From: Forficula auricularia
Taxonomy: Eukaryota; Arthropoda; Insecta; Dermaptera; Forficulidae
Reading direction: 5' to 3'
Assembly: GCA_024734495.1 (NCBI GenBank)
Contig: JALMQS010000104.1
Span: 496,001-560,000 of the forward strand
DNA: 64,000 bases
Positions 10,611 to 21,075 of the stretch are shown piece after piece. Position numbers and translations under genes: made by a program. Position 1 is the stretch's first letter. Every line of letters starts with the position of its first letter. Below the pieces are notes generated by a model. The model had not been told where the DNA came from, did not search any database, and saw nothing but the letters and a program-made list of their open reading frames with translations.

Positions 10611-11250
10611 GTATATTATTTAGAAAAATCCTTAAATTATATTTTGATCAAACTTATACGAGCCTTTTATTTTGAGTGGCTTAAGTCCAGTGTTTCTTAT
10701 TTCGAGATATTTGTATTTATATTTTTATAAATACACATATTTATATATATTTCGATACTTTTATTTTGACGAATTCATGAGGATATTGTACTCCATTGAC
10801 TGAGATATTATGAAAAGAAGACATCTATGTCTAACTGAAACTGACATTAACTCCTTTTTTCAAAATTGGTCTTATTCCACTTTCAAAACGGCTCATATAT
10901 AAGTTTGAATAGTCTTTGACTCTATGATCAGAAACAAATTCTAACTGAAGTACAGTGGGTGGCCAAATTATTATACTCATTTGAAAAATTATATCTTTCA
11001 TACGTTTTTAAGTGTTTAGCTTTCTAGTAAACTCATAATATCGTTTCAATTGTAATCTTTATAGGTTTAATTATCTCAGAGCCGTATTTTTAAATAGACT
11101 AAATAGGCTTGCAAATTTTCAGGGGCGGCAGTTTGGCAATTTATTCAAAAGTTAAAATGAAGTATTTCAGACTTTAATAATATTTTCCTTTACGAATTTA
11201 AGAATACATGATACTTAAAAATATGTTTTAGTCCTTCTACATAGCTTACA
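10611..11250. other. No gene seen; one Tc1-like terminus
   Basis: AT-rich non-coding DNA. CAGTGGGTGGCCAAATTATT at 10953, preceded by TA, resembles a Tc1/mariner terminus, but I found no matching inverted end nearby. Confidence 0.4.
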
Positions 11251-11345
11251 ACGATGGAGGGGCCAGCGGAGGCTTTTAGGGGTTGCACCTTTTGGTGTCA
11301 ACTCCTTCTCTCATCATTGTCATAAAAAAAAAAAAAAAAAAAAAA
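11251..11345 (+). mobile_element. Dead-on-arrival 3' end of the LINE at 15.9-17.4 kb
   Basis: GATGGAGGGGCCAGCGGAGG, GGGGTTGCACCTTTTGGTG and CTCCTTCTCTCATCATTG followed by a poly-A run match the 3' UTR of the LINE at 15855-17430. Only about 70 bp plus tail were inserted, an extreme 5' truncation typical of non-LTR retroposition. Confidence 0.85.
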
Positions 11346-11733
11346 TTAAAATGTTAACACTTTCGATTAATTCATGGAAACTTAATATTATATCGAAAAT
11401 AAAAAAAAACGAATTTAATGAAAAATCAATCATTTATTCTTTGTCTTCGAAACTGTTCTTACTTTTATCGTATAAAAGCTCATATAAGAGACATAAAAAG
11501 ACATTTTTTTAATTAATCATATTTTTTTTTATTTTAATAGATAGCTCGTTATAATTTTCTGTTTTTTAAAATTATATTTATTAAGCCAAAAAAATTAAAA
11601 TACCATTTTCGCTTTAGAAATAATTTTTTTAATTACCTAGGTATCTAGTCATAATATGAAATATTTTTTAACATTGTACTTATTCATTTTATCTAAAAAT
11701 TATCAATTTCTTTTGAGTGTATATTAAATCTTC
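11346..11733. other. AT-rich, nothing recognised
   Basis: Poly-A/T rich sequence after the LINE tail; no open frame, TIR or RNA motif seen. Confidence 0.5.
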
Positions 11734-11866
11734 CAACAAATTGTCCTTATTTTAGTATGAACATTTATTATACAATTTTCCAAAGCATTCCAATCCCACT
11801 TCGGGAACTAAAACTAAAATTGTGATGAATGCTTTGGAAAATTGTATAATAAATGACGACAATTTG
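11734..11866. repeat. Strong hairpin (~28-bp uninterrupted arms)
   Basis: CATTTATTATACAATTTTCC plus AAAGCATTC (from 11762) is the inverse of GAATGCTTTGGAAAATTG...AAATG (to 11855). An outer AACAAATTGTC/GACAATTTGTT pair closes the stem. Probably a palindromic MITE. Confidence 0.7.
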
Positions 11867-11934
11867 TTAGAAATCATAAGTTTCCTGTATTTGTTTGATT
11901 CGATCGCGAATCGAATGCAGATGATTTTTGTCAA

Positions 11935-14220
11935 ATATTAAGTGAAAATAATATCCGAATTTATATATTTCTAACTTGAAATAATGAAGTTAATTTTCTC
12001 ATTAATATATCAAAGAATAATTAACACATTAACGAGAATTGTTTTTGATCGCGCTTTTTAAACAAGAGATACCTGGTGAGTTTTTACTTTTATCCAATGC
12101 GAAGCATGGGAGAAAGTATTGTAATCTCGTCTCGCGGCAAGCGCCGACTTCGAAGTGTCCCCAGGTAAAGACTTGCGGAACCCATAGACTCCAATTAAGG
12201 TCACAAATTGAAGTATTCAATGAGATTGATTTTTAGCACGTGACGGTTTTAAGCCAAAATTACCTGGAATCTCGTCGAGAGGCCATGCGCGCCATTTTTT
12301 TTGGAGGTGCATTGGGGAGGGACCTAGTGTGTGTGTGTTATCGTTTTTTTCGTCCACGATTTTCCACACCTTTGCGCTGATTGAAATGAAATTGAAAACC
12401 TACCATTAGTTTAACAAAATGAAGCGCTGATTAGTTTTTGGTACATATTGGTCCACAAACATTAGTACTTTATTTCAGTACTTTCTTAGTTTTTTCTAAA
12501 TATCTTGAAAATGACTTAACCAATTTTGATGAAATTTAATATCCTAATTAAGTACCTTGGGGGCCACAAAAAAGGTTAAATAAAGTTTTTAGTAAAATTA
12601 TATTTTTAAGTACTTTACTCAAAAACATATTAATATTTCAAATGAATTTGGATAAAGTTTAGCAACGATCCGTTGCAGTTTATTTATCTTGAGACAGTCT
12701 TATAATTCAAAAACAGTGCATTATATGGAAAAAAGTTTCAAATAAAAGTTTGTTTATATCGAGAGGGAAACTAAACTACTCTATTGTTTGTCGACCTAGA
12801 ACAAGCTTTCAAGGGTATTTTAATGTCAAGTTCTTGTTTTTAAATAGAACCCTATATTTTTCATATACGTCTACTTGATTCTACAAAAAAACTGAACCCT
12901 TTCATAAGAACTATTTTTGTACACATCAAATAAACAAAATACATGAATTAATTAGATCTCAAAAAAAATCTTAATAATTATTTTTAACAATTATTTAACT
13001 TAATTTTCAAATAATAATGATTAAACAATTAATTATTAAATAAATAATCTTTAAATCGAAAAGTCAAAATAATGAAAATAAGTGTTTATAATGATATTAA
13101 AACTTCTTTATACTCAGATTTAAGAGATTATTTTCTACTTAATAGAACTAGTTAAAATTCTTGAGTTTAAAAAAGTTTATTTCTCGTGTCAATCCAGTGG
13201 ATAGTTATATTTGTATTACCATAATAAAAATGGAGCATTTTTTTGTTGAACACAGAATTAAAATGGTCTAAATTTTTGCAGTGAAAGTGGAAGAAGTGTT
13301 ATGAGGCTGCCATTGAAATGAATGCCGATCGTTTTCCTGATAGGAATATACCCTCACAAGCTTCATTTGATTGAGGAAATGTAAAGGCTACGAAGAAACT
13401 AGAACAGGCCAAAATAAGGAAATTGGAACTGGAATTCATCCAGAAGACTTGCAATAAATTCTGGAATGTCTCAGAACAGTGTCGAAAAATTATTAAATTA
13501 TTAATTATTATTACATTATTTATTTATTTATTTTTTTTTTTTAAAGGGAGAAGGTTTTTTTTCCCCTTCCTGGCTTTTGGTCAGAACCATTTAGCCAATC
13601 ACATTCTTTGTATTATTTTATAATTTTAAATATTTACACTAGCCCTTAATACAAATCTCTGAAGAGCCATCACAACTTTTTCACTGCACTCACACAAGGA
13701 CAAAAGATAATCACTATTTATTGGGAATTTTACACTTTCGTTGATTTCACAGTATAGCAATTGTGTCCACTTTTTGTTTAGCTCACATACATTATTTATT
13801 TAATGTCGAATAAAAAAAATAGTTCTTATCAAAGTTGTTTAGAATTTTATGTAGATTAAGTAGACGTATAGAAAAATATAGGGTTCTATTTAAAAAACAG
13901 AACTTGACATTGAAATACCCTTGAAAGCTTGTTCTACGTCGACAAACAATATCGTAGTTTGGTTTCCCCCTCGATATAAATAAACTTTTATTTGAAACTT
14001 TTTTCCATTTAATGCACTGTTTGTGAATGATAAGACTGTCTCAAGATAAAAAACTCACCCGGTATATCGCGAGACTACTGCTGGGTTGAAACTATTAGAG
14101 TCTGCTGAGTCTTAAGTCTAAACCAAGAGAGATGAAAAAGATATGATCCATTTGGCTGTAATCCAGCATCGCTTCGCGTTAATGTGTTAATTATTCTTTG
14201 ATATATTAATGAGAAAATTA
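11935..14220. mobile_element. Foldback of the GATCGCGC family split by a later insertion
   Basis: The left half (to 12071) has ATTAACACATTAACGAGAAT and GATCGCGCTTTTTAAACAAG. The right half (14063-14220) has TATCGCGAGACTACTGCTGG and CATCGCTTCGCGTTAATGTG. The intact family member at 33990-34464 shows the two halves joined as AAACAAGATATATATGGCGA, which gives an empty site for the TA-flanked element between them. Confidence 0.7.
12072..14062 (+). mobile_element. Long-TIR TA-inserting element, copy P1
   Basis: The ends CCTGGTGAGTTTTTACTTTT and (inward from the right) CCGGGTGAGTTTTTTATCTT are bordered by TA. Long inner inverted repeats follow (12678 on, and back from 14062), containing TTGAGACAGTCTTATAA and TTGTTTGTCGACCTAGAACA. 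In the centre (about 13266-13440, plus strand) a broken frame reads AAIEMNADRFPDRN, a DUF4817-like helix-turn-helix remnant. About 600 bp of unrelated sequence (12090-12670) sits inside the left terminus; it includes a (GT)n tract near 12330 and the phrase AACCAATTTTGATGAAATT. Confidence 0.7.
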
Positions 14221-14260
14221 ACTTCACAATTTGTTTGATGATTTAATATATATTTACTAG

Positions 14261-14433
14261 TAAAGATAAGAGTAAATAAATATTATATTTAATATTGATT
14301 TACTATGAGCTAAAAAGTGGTACTAGGTCACTTATTTCACATTAAATTTTTTTAATGTGGAAATAAGTGACCTAGTATCCTTAACTCATAGTAAATCAAT
14401 ATTAAATATAATATTTATTTACTCTTATCTTTA
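14261..14433. repeat. ~170-bp near-perfect palindrome
   Basis: TAAAGATAAGAGTAAATAAA at the left is mirrored at 14414-14433. The tip around 14345 carries TAGGTCACTTATTTCC-type arms. It abuts GATGTTTCACCTTGCACC, the head of the hammerhead family in reverse, so it may be a hammerhead-less relative. Confidence 0.7.
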
Positions 14434-14907
14434 TTAAAGATGTTTCACCTTGCACCAACACCGCAATCTCTACTAATTATATTTACTAGCCTTAGCTCTC
14501 AGGATCGAAAACGTCAGCAGAAGGCTGAATAAATATATTAAACCGAGATTTTGGCCGGAATTTTCTTTTCTTCGATAAATAAAGACTATAAATTTTTTAT
14601 TAGTTTATTATATTTAAGCTTAGTACCAGAGCAGAATTATCTAAAATCTTAAAATTTTTACTTTTTCCTCAATCAATAACTATTATATCCTGAAGATACC
14701 GCAAATTGCTGAGCAATATCTATTAAAGCCGACGTTCTTGCAATGGAAAAATATTAAAAGCAACTTATTGGATGTTTTTTCTTGGAGACAGACTTATAGA
14801 TATAGAACTGAGGATTGAATGGAAGACAATCCAAGATCCAAGGATAAATAAAAAGATGGATGTTTCGCAACAAAAGAAAATATATTGGAACCTTTTCTTT
14901 TTATACT

Positions 14908-14957
14908 TTTTAACCGACATTTCGAATCATCTTTCCTCCTTCTTCAGGGTTCAAATG
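14908..14957 (-). ncRNA. Degenerate hammerhead motif (copy B, minus)
   Basis: The minus strand has CCCTGAAGAAGGAGG, GAAATGTC and GGTTAAAAAG. Stem I pairs (AACC/GGTT), and CTGAAGA and GAAA are intact. Stem II is broken here (GGAGG opposite GATTC) and in the other arm, so activity is unlikely. Confidence 0.55.
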
Positions 14958-14989
14958 AAGGAAAATTATTACATGCTTCCTTCATTGAC

Positions 14990-15040
14990 CTTTTAAACTC
15001 TGAAGAGGGAGCGAAGATCATCCGAAATTCCAGTTCAAAA
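14990..15040 (+). ncRNA. Degenerate hammerhead motif (copy B, plus)
   Basis: CTGAAGA at 15001-15007, then GGGAGCGAAGATCATCC, GAAA, TTCC and AGTTC. Stem I can pair (AACT/AGTT), but the conserved UH at the cleavage site is replaced by CC. It faces the minus-strand motif at 14908-14957, giving the inverted pair typical of this family. Confidence 0.5.
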
Positions 15041-15854
15041 GTATAAAAAGAAAAAGTTCCAATAAATTTTTTATGGTAATCATCTTTATATTAGTATATA
15101 CCGGATGAGTTTTTTATCTTGAGACAGTCTTATAACTCAAAAACAGTGCATTATATGAAAAAAAGTTTCAAATAAAAGTTTATTTAAATGGAGTGGAAAC
15201 TAAACTACGCTATTGTTTGTTTACCTAGAACAAGCTTTCAAGGGTATTTCAAGGTCAATTTCCTTTTTTTTTAATGGAATCCTATATATTTATTTACATA
15301 TTCTGAATCTACGAAAAAAACTGAACAACTTTCATAAGAACTATTTTTTTATTCGACATCAAATAAACAAAGTATTAAATCAATTATATCTCAGAAAAAA
15401 ACCTAATAATTATTTTTAACAATTATTCAACTTAATTATCATATAATAATGATCAAATATTTAATTAGGATGAATTCCTTTACATTTCCTAATATTTTTT
15501 TAAACAGATTTACAACACCATAAAATAAGGCTTGGAAGGGTGTATTCCTATCAGAAAAACGCTCGGCATCCATTTCAATGGCAGCCCCATAACACTTCTT
15601 CCACATTCACCATAAATTATGACCATTTTATGATAATTCTGTCTAAAACAAAAAAATGATCTATTTTTATTATAGTAATACAATATAACTATCTACTGGA
15701 TTGACACGAGAAATCAACTTTTTTAAACTCAAGAATTTTAAGTAGTTCTAATAAGTAGAAAATAATCTCTTAAATCTGTGTATGATGAAGTTTTATAAAT
15801 ACTTATTTTCATTGTTTTGACTTTTCGATTTAATAATTATTTATTTAATAATTA

Positions 15855-17430
15855 ATTTTTTTTTTTTTTTTTTTTTATGATAATGATGAGAGAAGGAGTT
15901 ACACCAAAAAAGGTGCAACCCCTAAAGGCCTGGGTTGGCCCCTCCATCGTGAAAAGAAGAAGAAAGAATTTTATGGGTTGGGCGGGGGTCGAAGGTATCT
16001 GTGGATACGGGTCTTAAATAGCTGAAGGTTATAGGTCGCGGGAAAGATGGTGGCAGGGAGCGAGTTCCAGTCTCTGGAGGTCAAAGGGATAAAAGAGTTG
16101 GCGAAAGCGCTTGTTCGAATTTTATCCAATTTGACAGCGAAGGGGTGCTGAGCGTTAGAAAACCGCGTGTTTCGCGTAAAGAGGGCATTAGGGGGGATAA
16201 TTGATTTCAGCTCGACTGAACAGACACCGTGATAGTATCTGTAGTACAGGGAAAGGGCAGAAACGGTTCTTCGGTGAGCCAGGGAGTCGAGTGAGTTGGT
16301 TAGAGCCGGTTCTCCTATTAGTTTAATTGCTCGCTTCTGAATTGCATCCAGTGTGGCAAGAGAATGCTTGGAGGCACCCCTCCACAGATGAGAGCCATAT
16401 TCGAGACAGGGACGAATTTGAGCCTTATACAGCATAAGGAGTTGACTGGGAGTATAACAGCGTCTAGACCTAAATAGGAGACCAAGCTTGCGCGCTGCAG
16501 CTTTAGCAGTGGTTGAGATATGGTCATTCCATGAAAGGTCAGACCCTAGAGTTACGCCTAGCATTGAAATTTTATCCCTGAATTCTAGTGAGTTTGAGTC
16601 GAATGATATATTTGGGAGGTTTCTGTCGACGCGCCTAGAAATAAGGCAACACTGAGTTTTCCCTGCATTGAAGTTAACTAAGTTTTGGGATCCCCAGTTT
16701 TTAAGTTTGCATAAGTCTAAATTAATTGAAGAGGCAATGTCTGCACGGTTTTTATGCGATGCAGGGGCGTTATGTAGGGTGCTGTCATCTGCGTAACAAT
16801 GTACCGGATTGGAGGGCAAGTTTAGAAGGTCGTTGATATAGATAAGAAAAAGCGTAGGGGAGATAACCGATCCCTGAGGAACTCCAGCGTTGGTGTGGAA
16901 GGGGGAAGATGATATTCCATCGATGACAACCTTAATACTACGGTCTGAAAGAAAACTTTCGAGCAACTTACAGAGTTTCGGTGCAAGGCCGACGGAGGTC
17001 AATTTGGCAAGAAGATTTTTGTGCCAGACCATATCGAAGGCTTTTGAAATGTCTAAAGCTACCGCGAGGGTCTCATTCCCGGCCTCCAAGGTTTTGTTCC
17101 AGATATGAGTTACATATGCTAGGATGTCACCTGTCGACCGGGATTGCCTGAAGCCGTATTGCCTATCGTGGATAAATTTATTTGACTCTAAGTGTCGTAG
17201 AACTTGCTCGTTGATGGCCTTTTCCATAATTTTGGATAAGACAGAAGTGATTGCTATGGGTCGATAGTTTTTTATGTTGGAAGAATCGCCTTTTTTCTTA
17301 ATTGGTTGGATTCTGGCTAGTTCTCCAGGCTTCCGGAAATATTCCAGAGTTATAGGAGAGATTGTATAATTTGGATAGGAGCAAGTTCAGGGGCACATTT
17401 TTTAATGAGAATGGCAGGGATATCGTCGGT
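15855..17430 (-). mobile_element. Non-LTR retrotransposon (jockey/CR1-like), 5' truncated
   Basis: On the minus strand the element begins inside the reverse-transcriptase domain near 17430 and ends in a 3' UTR with CTCCTTCTCTCATCATT and a poly-A tail (poly-T at 15855-15877). A second copy of just the tail lies at 11251-11345. The 5' part (17228-17430) still encodes KNYRPIAITSVLSKIMEK and the region before it, but with a frameshift near 17350. Confidence 0.88.
15971..17227 (-). pseudogene. LINE reverse transcriptase, C-terminal 418 residues
   Basis: The open frame carries the RT motifs in order: YGFRQSRSTGDILA (about residue 24), LDISKAFDMVWH (about 78), AGVPQGSVISPTLFLIYIND (about 133), the catalytic CYADDSTLH (about 164), KTQCCLISRR, LGVTLGSDLSWNDHI, and a tail with RPCLEYGSHLWRGASK. 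The spacing fits jockey/CR1-type ORF2. Endonuclease and N-terminal RT blocks are missing by 5' truncation and upstream frameshift, so it is a fragment although 418 codons are uninterrupted. Its mirror at 43144-44400 encodes an identical protein. No promoter is expected. Confidence 0.88.
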
Positions 17431-17842
17431 TTAATCATTATTATTTGATAATTAAGCTGAATAATTGTTAAAAATAATTATTAGGGGTTTTTCTGATTGA
17501 TTTAATATTTTGTTTATTTGATGTCGAATAAAAAAATAGTTCTTATGAAAGTTGTTCAGTTTTTTTGTAGATTCAGAATATGTAAACAAATATATAGGTT
17601 TCCATTTAAAAAACAGAACTTGACCTTGAAATACCCTTGAAAACTTGTTCTAAGTAAACAAACAATAACGTAGTTTAGTTTCCCCCTAGATATAAATAAA
17701 CTTTTATTTGAAACTTTTTTTCATAAAATGCACCTTTTTTGAGTTATAAGACTGTCTCAAGATAAAAAACTCACCCGGTATATATAGTATATATCCTTGG
17801 ACTGATTGCCTTCCATTTAATCCTCAGTTATTAAAAGCAACC

Positions 17843-18410
17843 TTTAAATATAAAATATCTTTTCTTGACATAATTTTTTTTAACCACATTCGGGTCCAAC
17901 GCAAGGAACAAGGGACCTCATGGCCCTTGAATCTTTACGCCTCACCTATAAGTTCCCTCCTTCTTGCACATATTCATTTCTACCCTCTTATTTATTTATT
18001 TTATTTGCTCTTTTTAGATTAATTCTTCTTCTCTGGAAATCTCCATCTCCTGTGAGCTGATCCTCCATCATCTGCTACCACTAGGATTAGGATCTTTTCT
18101 CCTAATAGTAAGTTTCTCCTATTGATTGATGCATTCTTATTCTATATATAACTTTGCCTAGCTAATTTTAAATTAATATCCATGATTTCTTTTGAATTTA
18201 GCTGAGTCTGAATAATTAATAATTTATATACAGAAATAATCGTTTACTTTTATTTAAATGATTTCGTCTTAAAATCAAAAAAATTATTAAAACTGTATTT
18301 TTCTTAATACATGTTTTGGATATTTTTGTTTCTCCATTTTCTGTTAATTTTTTTTAATATAAACATCTCTCTTTCTAAAAATAATAGCAATATTATAAAA
18401 AGTATAATTG
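17843..18410. repeat. Non-coding; first copy of a ~50-bp direct repeat (18172-18225)
   Basis: ATCCATGATTTCTTTTGAAT and the following TAGCTGAGTCTGAATAATTA occur at 18172-18225 and again at 18783-18835, flanking the hammerhead foldback C at a distance. The rest of the interval shows no gene. Confidence 0.6.
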
Positions 18411-18501
18411 AAGGTAATGGAAGGCAGCCCAGGGGTAGTCAGGAAAGAAAAATTAACACATATCCAAATAAGGTGTAATTTATTGGAATCCTTCCTCCTT
18501 T

Positions 18502-18557
18502 CCTTTCAAACCGACATTTCGGAGGATTCTTCCCTCCTTCTTCATGGTTTCAAGGGG
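18502..18557 (-). ncRNA. Hammerhead motif, inactivated (copy C, minus)
   Basis: On the minus strand stem II GGAGG/CCTCC and GAAA are kept, but the core CTGAAGA reads ATGAAGA in both arms (loss of the invariant first C). In this arm the following GTC is preceded by T rather than C. Self-cleavage should be abolished. Confidence 0.65.
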
Positions 18558-18631
18558 TCAATGATGGAAACAAATAAAATGCTTCCTTCCTCTCTCCACA
18601 ACAGTGTTTTCATTTTTTCATTTTTCATTGA

Positions 18632-18687
18632 CCCTTTGAAATCCTGAAGAAGGAGGGAAGAATCCTCCGAAACGTCGATTTGAAAGG
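18632..18687 (+). ncRNA. Hammerhead ribozyme motif, type I, complete core
   Basis: CTGAAGA (18644-18650), stem II GGAGG-GAAGAAT-CCTCC, GAAA (18669-18672), minimal stem III, and GTC with predicted cleavage after c18676. Stem I has five pairs (AAATC/GATTT), a G-G mismatch, then five more (CCTTT/AAAGG). All conserved core positions are present. The sequence is identical in the other arm. The very short stem III (A-CG-U) is like Penelope-associated minimal hammerheads. Confidence 0.8.
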
Positions 18688-19029
18688 AAAGGAGGAAGGA
18701 TTCCAATAAATTGCACCTTATTTGATATTTGTTAATTTTTTCTTTCCTCACTACCCCTGGGCTGCCTTCCATTACATTCAATTAAAATCCATGATTTCTT
18801 TTGAATTTAGCTGAGTCTGAATAATTAATAACTTTTAGTTCTACTTGTCCGTCTCTCTCCAGAGAAAATTTCGTTACAGATAAAAATTATATATATATAA
18901 AAAAAATATATATATATATGAAGGATTATTGTAATAACATAACAAGCCACGTGATTTTTAAAAAATACTTTATTCATTGCCTTTTATCCAACCATAGCTG
19001 ATAGGAATCGAAAAAAGCACACATTAAAA

Positions 19030-19275
19030 ATACTTACAAAGAGAAACAAAGAGTTGTCCTCTGCTTGATGCAAATAAACATACACACATATATATCGAGA
19101 TGATATATCTGTATATATATTATTTATTTCATCAAACAAATAAATAATATATATACAGATATATCATCTCGATATATATGTGTGTATGTTTATTTGCATC
19201 AAGCAGAGGACAACCTCTTTGTTTCTCTTTGTGAATCAACAACTCTGCTACTCTCGGCAAAACAAAAACTTTTCA
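19030..19275. mobile_element. Foldback with ATCGAGATGATATATC core
   Basis: AGAGAAACAAAGAG, TCCTCTGCTTGATGC, CAAATAAACATACACACAT and the ATATATCGAGATGATATA tract are mirrored around 19133, giving ~100-bp arms. Single arms recur at 5820-5965 and, diverged, at 31425-31470 and 22160-22300. Non-coding. Confidence 0.8.
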
Positions 19276-19854
19276 ATTAAAAATACTAGCTACCAAAAAT
19301 CTGTGGTAATTAATTTTATAGATTTTTCTAAAACTTTGAACCCTTTTATGTTATCATTTTTGTGCCTTATGTTATTGCAATAAGCCCTTTATAAATGAAA
19401 TTATATAAATGTACATTATATAAAGACACTTATTCCATTTTTTAATTACATACCAATTAGAAATAAATGTCCCAAAACATGTGTAAAGAAAATACAATTT
19501 TAATACATTTCTTGTCGTTTTTTTATTTATAATATTTAACTGCTGTTTGTATTGAAAAATATTCAAGAAATATTTATTTTTATATGTTATAAATCATGAG
19601 TATTAATTTGAATTCTAATCAGCAGCATAAAATTAACCATTTATTTTTTTGCTGAATTTTGTTTCTATTCACCCCATGAATATACCTTGATTCTTCTTTC
19701 TTTTTTTATCCTTGTAACATTGAAATATTTTGATTCTTTAATTTATTTGGTAGTTTTGAAAATAGACAATCTATTTGTTGAATGTTTGGTTAAATTGTAA
19801 ATCTCAAACTAATAATATCGAATCAATTCTCAATCACTTCTATTTAATAAATTT

Positions 19855-20445
19855 TTATAATTTTTCTAACTAATATAACAAAGAATAATTGCCATATCAA
19901 TGAGAATTGTTTTGACCGCGCTTATTTAAGATTATTATTTCAAGTTAGAAATATAAATATAAGTTCAAATATTATTTTCACTCAATATTTGACAAAAATT
20001 CCCTACAGTTGATTCGCGATTGAATCAAATGTAGAAAACATTCGATTAATTTATGGCAAGCATCTAACATACATGCTAATAGACCGAGCGCTCTGGGCTG
20101 GGAGATTGAATATATAACATCTGAGATTTCAAATTCACTTGGTGATCCATCCGAATGTCTAGCGGGCTATACGCGAAATGACGTTGGATTGTAGCTAAGT
20201 GGATCCATCTTTTTCTCTCTTGGTCCTTGGACTTAAGACTCCACAGACTTCAATAGCATAATCCGCAGTAGTCTCGTGATAAATATCTTTTTCAAATAAG
20301 CGCGGTCAAAACAATTCTCATTGATATGGCAATTATTCTTTGTTATATTAGTGAGAAAAATTAGTTCAAATATTATTTTCACTCAATATTTGACAAAAAT
20401 TCCCTACAGTTGATTCGCGATTGAATCAAATGTAGAAAACATTCG
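19855..20445. mobile_element. GATCGCGC-family foldback plus 83-bp direct repeat
   Basis: CATATCAATGAGAATTGTTT and TGACCGCGCTTATTT (19880-19930) are the inverse of 20300-20345. Adjacent is a direct repeat of 83 bp (19962-20044 and 20363-20445) with CAGTTGATTCGCGATTG. The middle (20050-20290) carries GCAGTAGTCTCGTG and ACTTAAGACTCCACAGAC as in the 33990-34464 copy. No coding frame. Confidence 0.7.
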
Positions 20446-20566
20446 GTTTCTATTTAATAATAATAATTATTTATTTATTTTATATTGAGTTTTGAGACTT
20501 GCCTTCATAAACAGTCTCAATATAAATATTCTTATAAAAGTTCAATTTGTTGATATTAGGAGACTT

Positions 20567-21075
20567 AAAATTTCTAAAGAAATCACGAAATATTGTCGAC
20601 TTATAACCCCGAGCGTTTGGGGTTCGATTCCCAAGGGGTCAATACCACCACACTGCTCACATGGAATAAAAAATTATCCATAACATATTAGAAGTATTTT
20701 ATTTTTGGAGAGACTGGTAGAATTTCAATGGAGAATCGATAGAAGGCAGCCCAAGGATAATGAAAAAAAATTCCTATTAAAACAAATTTATTGGAACGTT
20801 ATTTTTTCATCTTAAAAATTGAAGTTTAGGAGAATCTTCCCCCCTTCTTCAGGGTTTAAAAGGGTCAACGAAGGAAACATACAGAATACTTTCTTCTTCT
20901 TTCCTTCAGCAGTGCTTGAAATTTGCTCTTTTTTAACAGAAACATCAATAGAATTTGTTTCTTAAATTAAATTAATTATCCTTGGGCTTCCTCCCATCAA
21001 TTCTCTCCAGTGATTATCAATAATAACTGCTCGGATTTAGAAGACGACAATCTCTCGTTATTTCTTTAGAAATAT
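20567..21075. mobile_element. tRNA-related foldback carrying hammerhead-family copy D
   Basis: TTTCTAAAGAAATCACG (left) is inverted at 21055-21073. The left arm holds a pol III B-box GGTTCGATTCC at 20621-20631 within a T-arm-like stem, so a tRNA or tRNA-SINE contributed. Inside, 20695-21015 is hammerhead-family copy D: AGGCAGCCCAAGGATAAT at one side and TTATCCTTGGGCTTCCT at the other. Its minus-strand motif has CCCTGAAGAAGG but TAAA instead of GAAA, hence degenerate. Confidence 0.6.

Larger units (their letters stand above)
15101..17778 (-). mobile_element. Long-TIR TA-inserting element, copy P2
   Basis: The ends CCGGATGAGTTTTTTATCTT and its inverse at 17778 are bordered by TA. The TIR-like arms extend several hundred bases. 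On the minus strand about 15490-15630 carries the DUF4817-like remnant (AAIEMDAERFSDRN) with a frameshift upstream. A 5'-truncated LINE (15855-17430) is inserted in the centre. The related copy P1 lacks this LINE and shows the uninterrupted AATTAATTGTTTAATCATTA target context near 13025. Confidence 0.75.
14754..17842. mobile_element. Hammerhead-family foldback, copy B, split by P2
   Basis: The outer arms are CTGAGGATTGAATGGAAGAC-AATCCAAGGAT (about 14806) and ATCCTTGGACTGATTGCC-TTCC (17790). Direct repeats TATTAAAAGCAAC (13 bp) lie outside both ends (left near 14752-14764, right near 17830-17842), consistent with a target-site duplication. Inside are two hammerhead-like motifs in opposite orientation. 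Element P2 (15101-17778) is inserted beside the inner right arm. The long duplication suggests target-primed retrotransposition rather than a cut-and-paste event. Confidence 0.7.
18411..18781. mobile_element. Hammerhead-family foldback, copy C (~370 bp)
   Basis: A near-perfect palindrome: GGAAGGCAGCCCAGGGGTAG at the left is matched by its inverse at the right, and the arms continue through ATTTATTGGAATCCTTCC. Each arm contains a hammerhead-like motif, pointing outward on opposite strands. The centre (18560-18620) is loop sequence with AACAGTGTTTTC. Best preserved member of the family in this window. Confidence 0.85.

Noticed and set aside
10953..10978. CAGTGGGTGGCCAAATTATT as a complete Tc1-like element
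   Set aside because: Only one terminus was found and no inverted partner or transposase lies nearby.
18408..18781. Pair of 79-codon frames on both strands as proteins
   Set aside because: Both are read-throughs of one palindrome and encode the same wording from each arm.
20600..20645. Functional tRNA gene at the B-box
   Set aside because: No matching acceptor stem, D-arm or A-box upstream; T-arm has a mismatch. Treated as tRNA-derived repeat.
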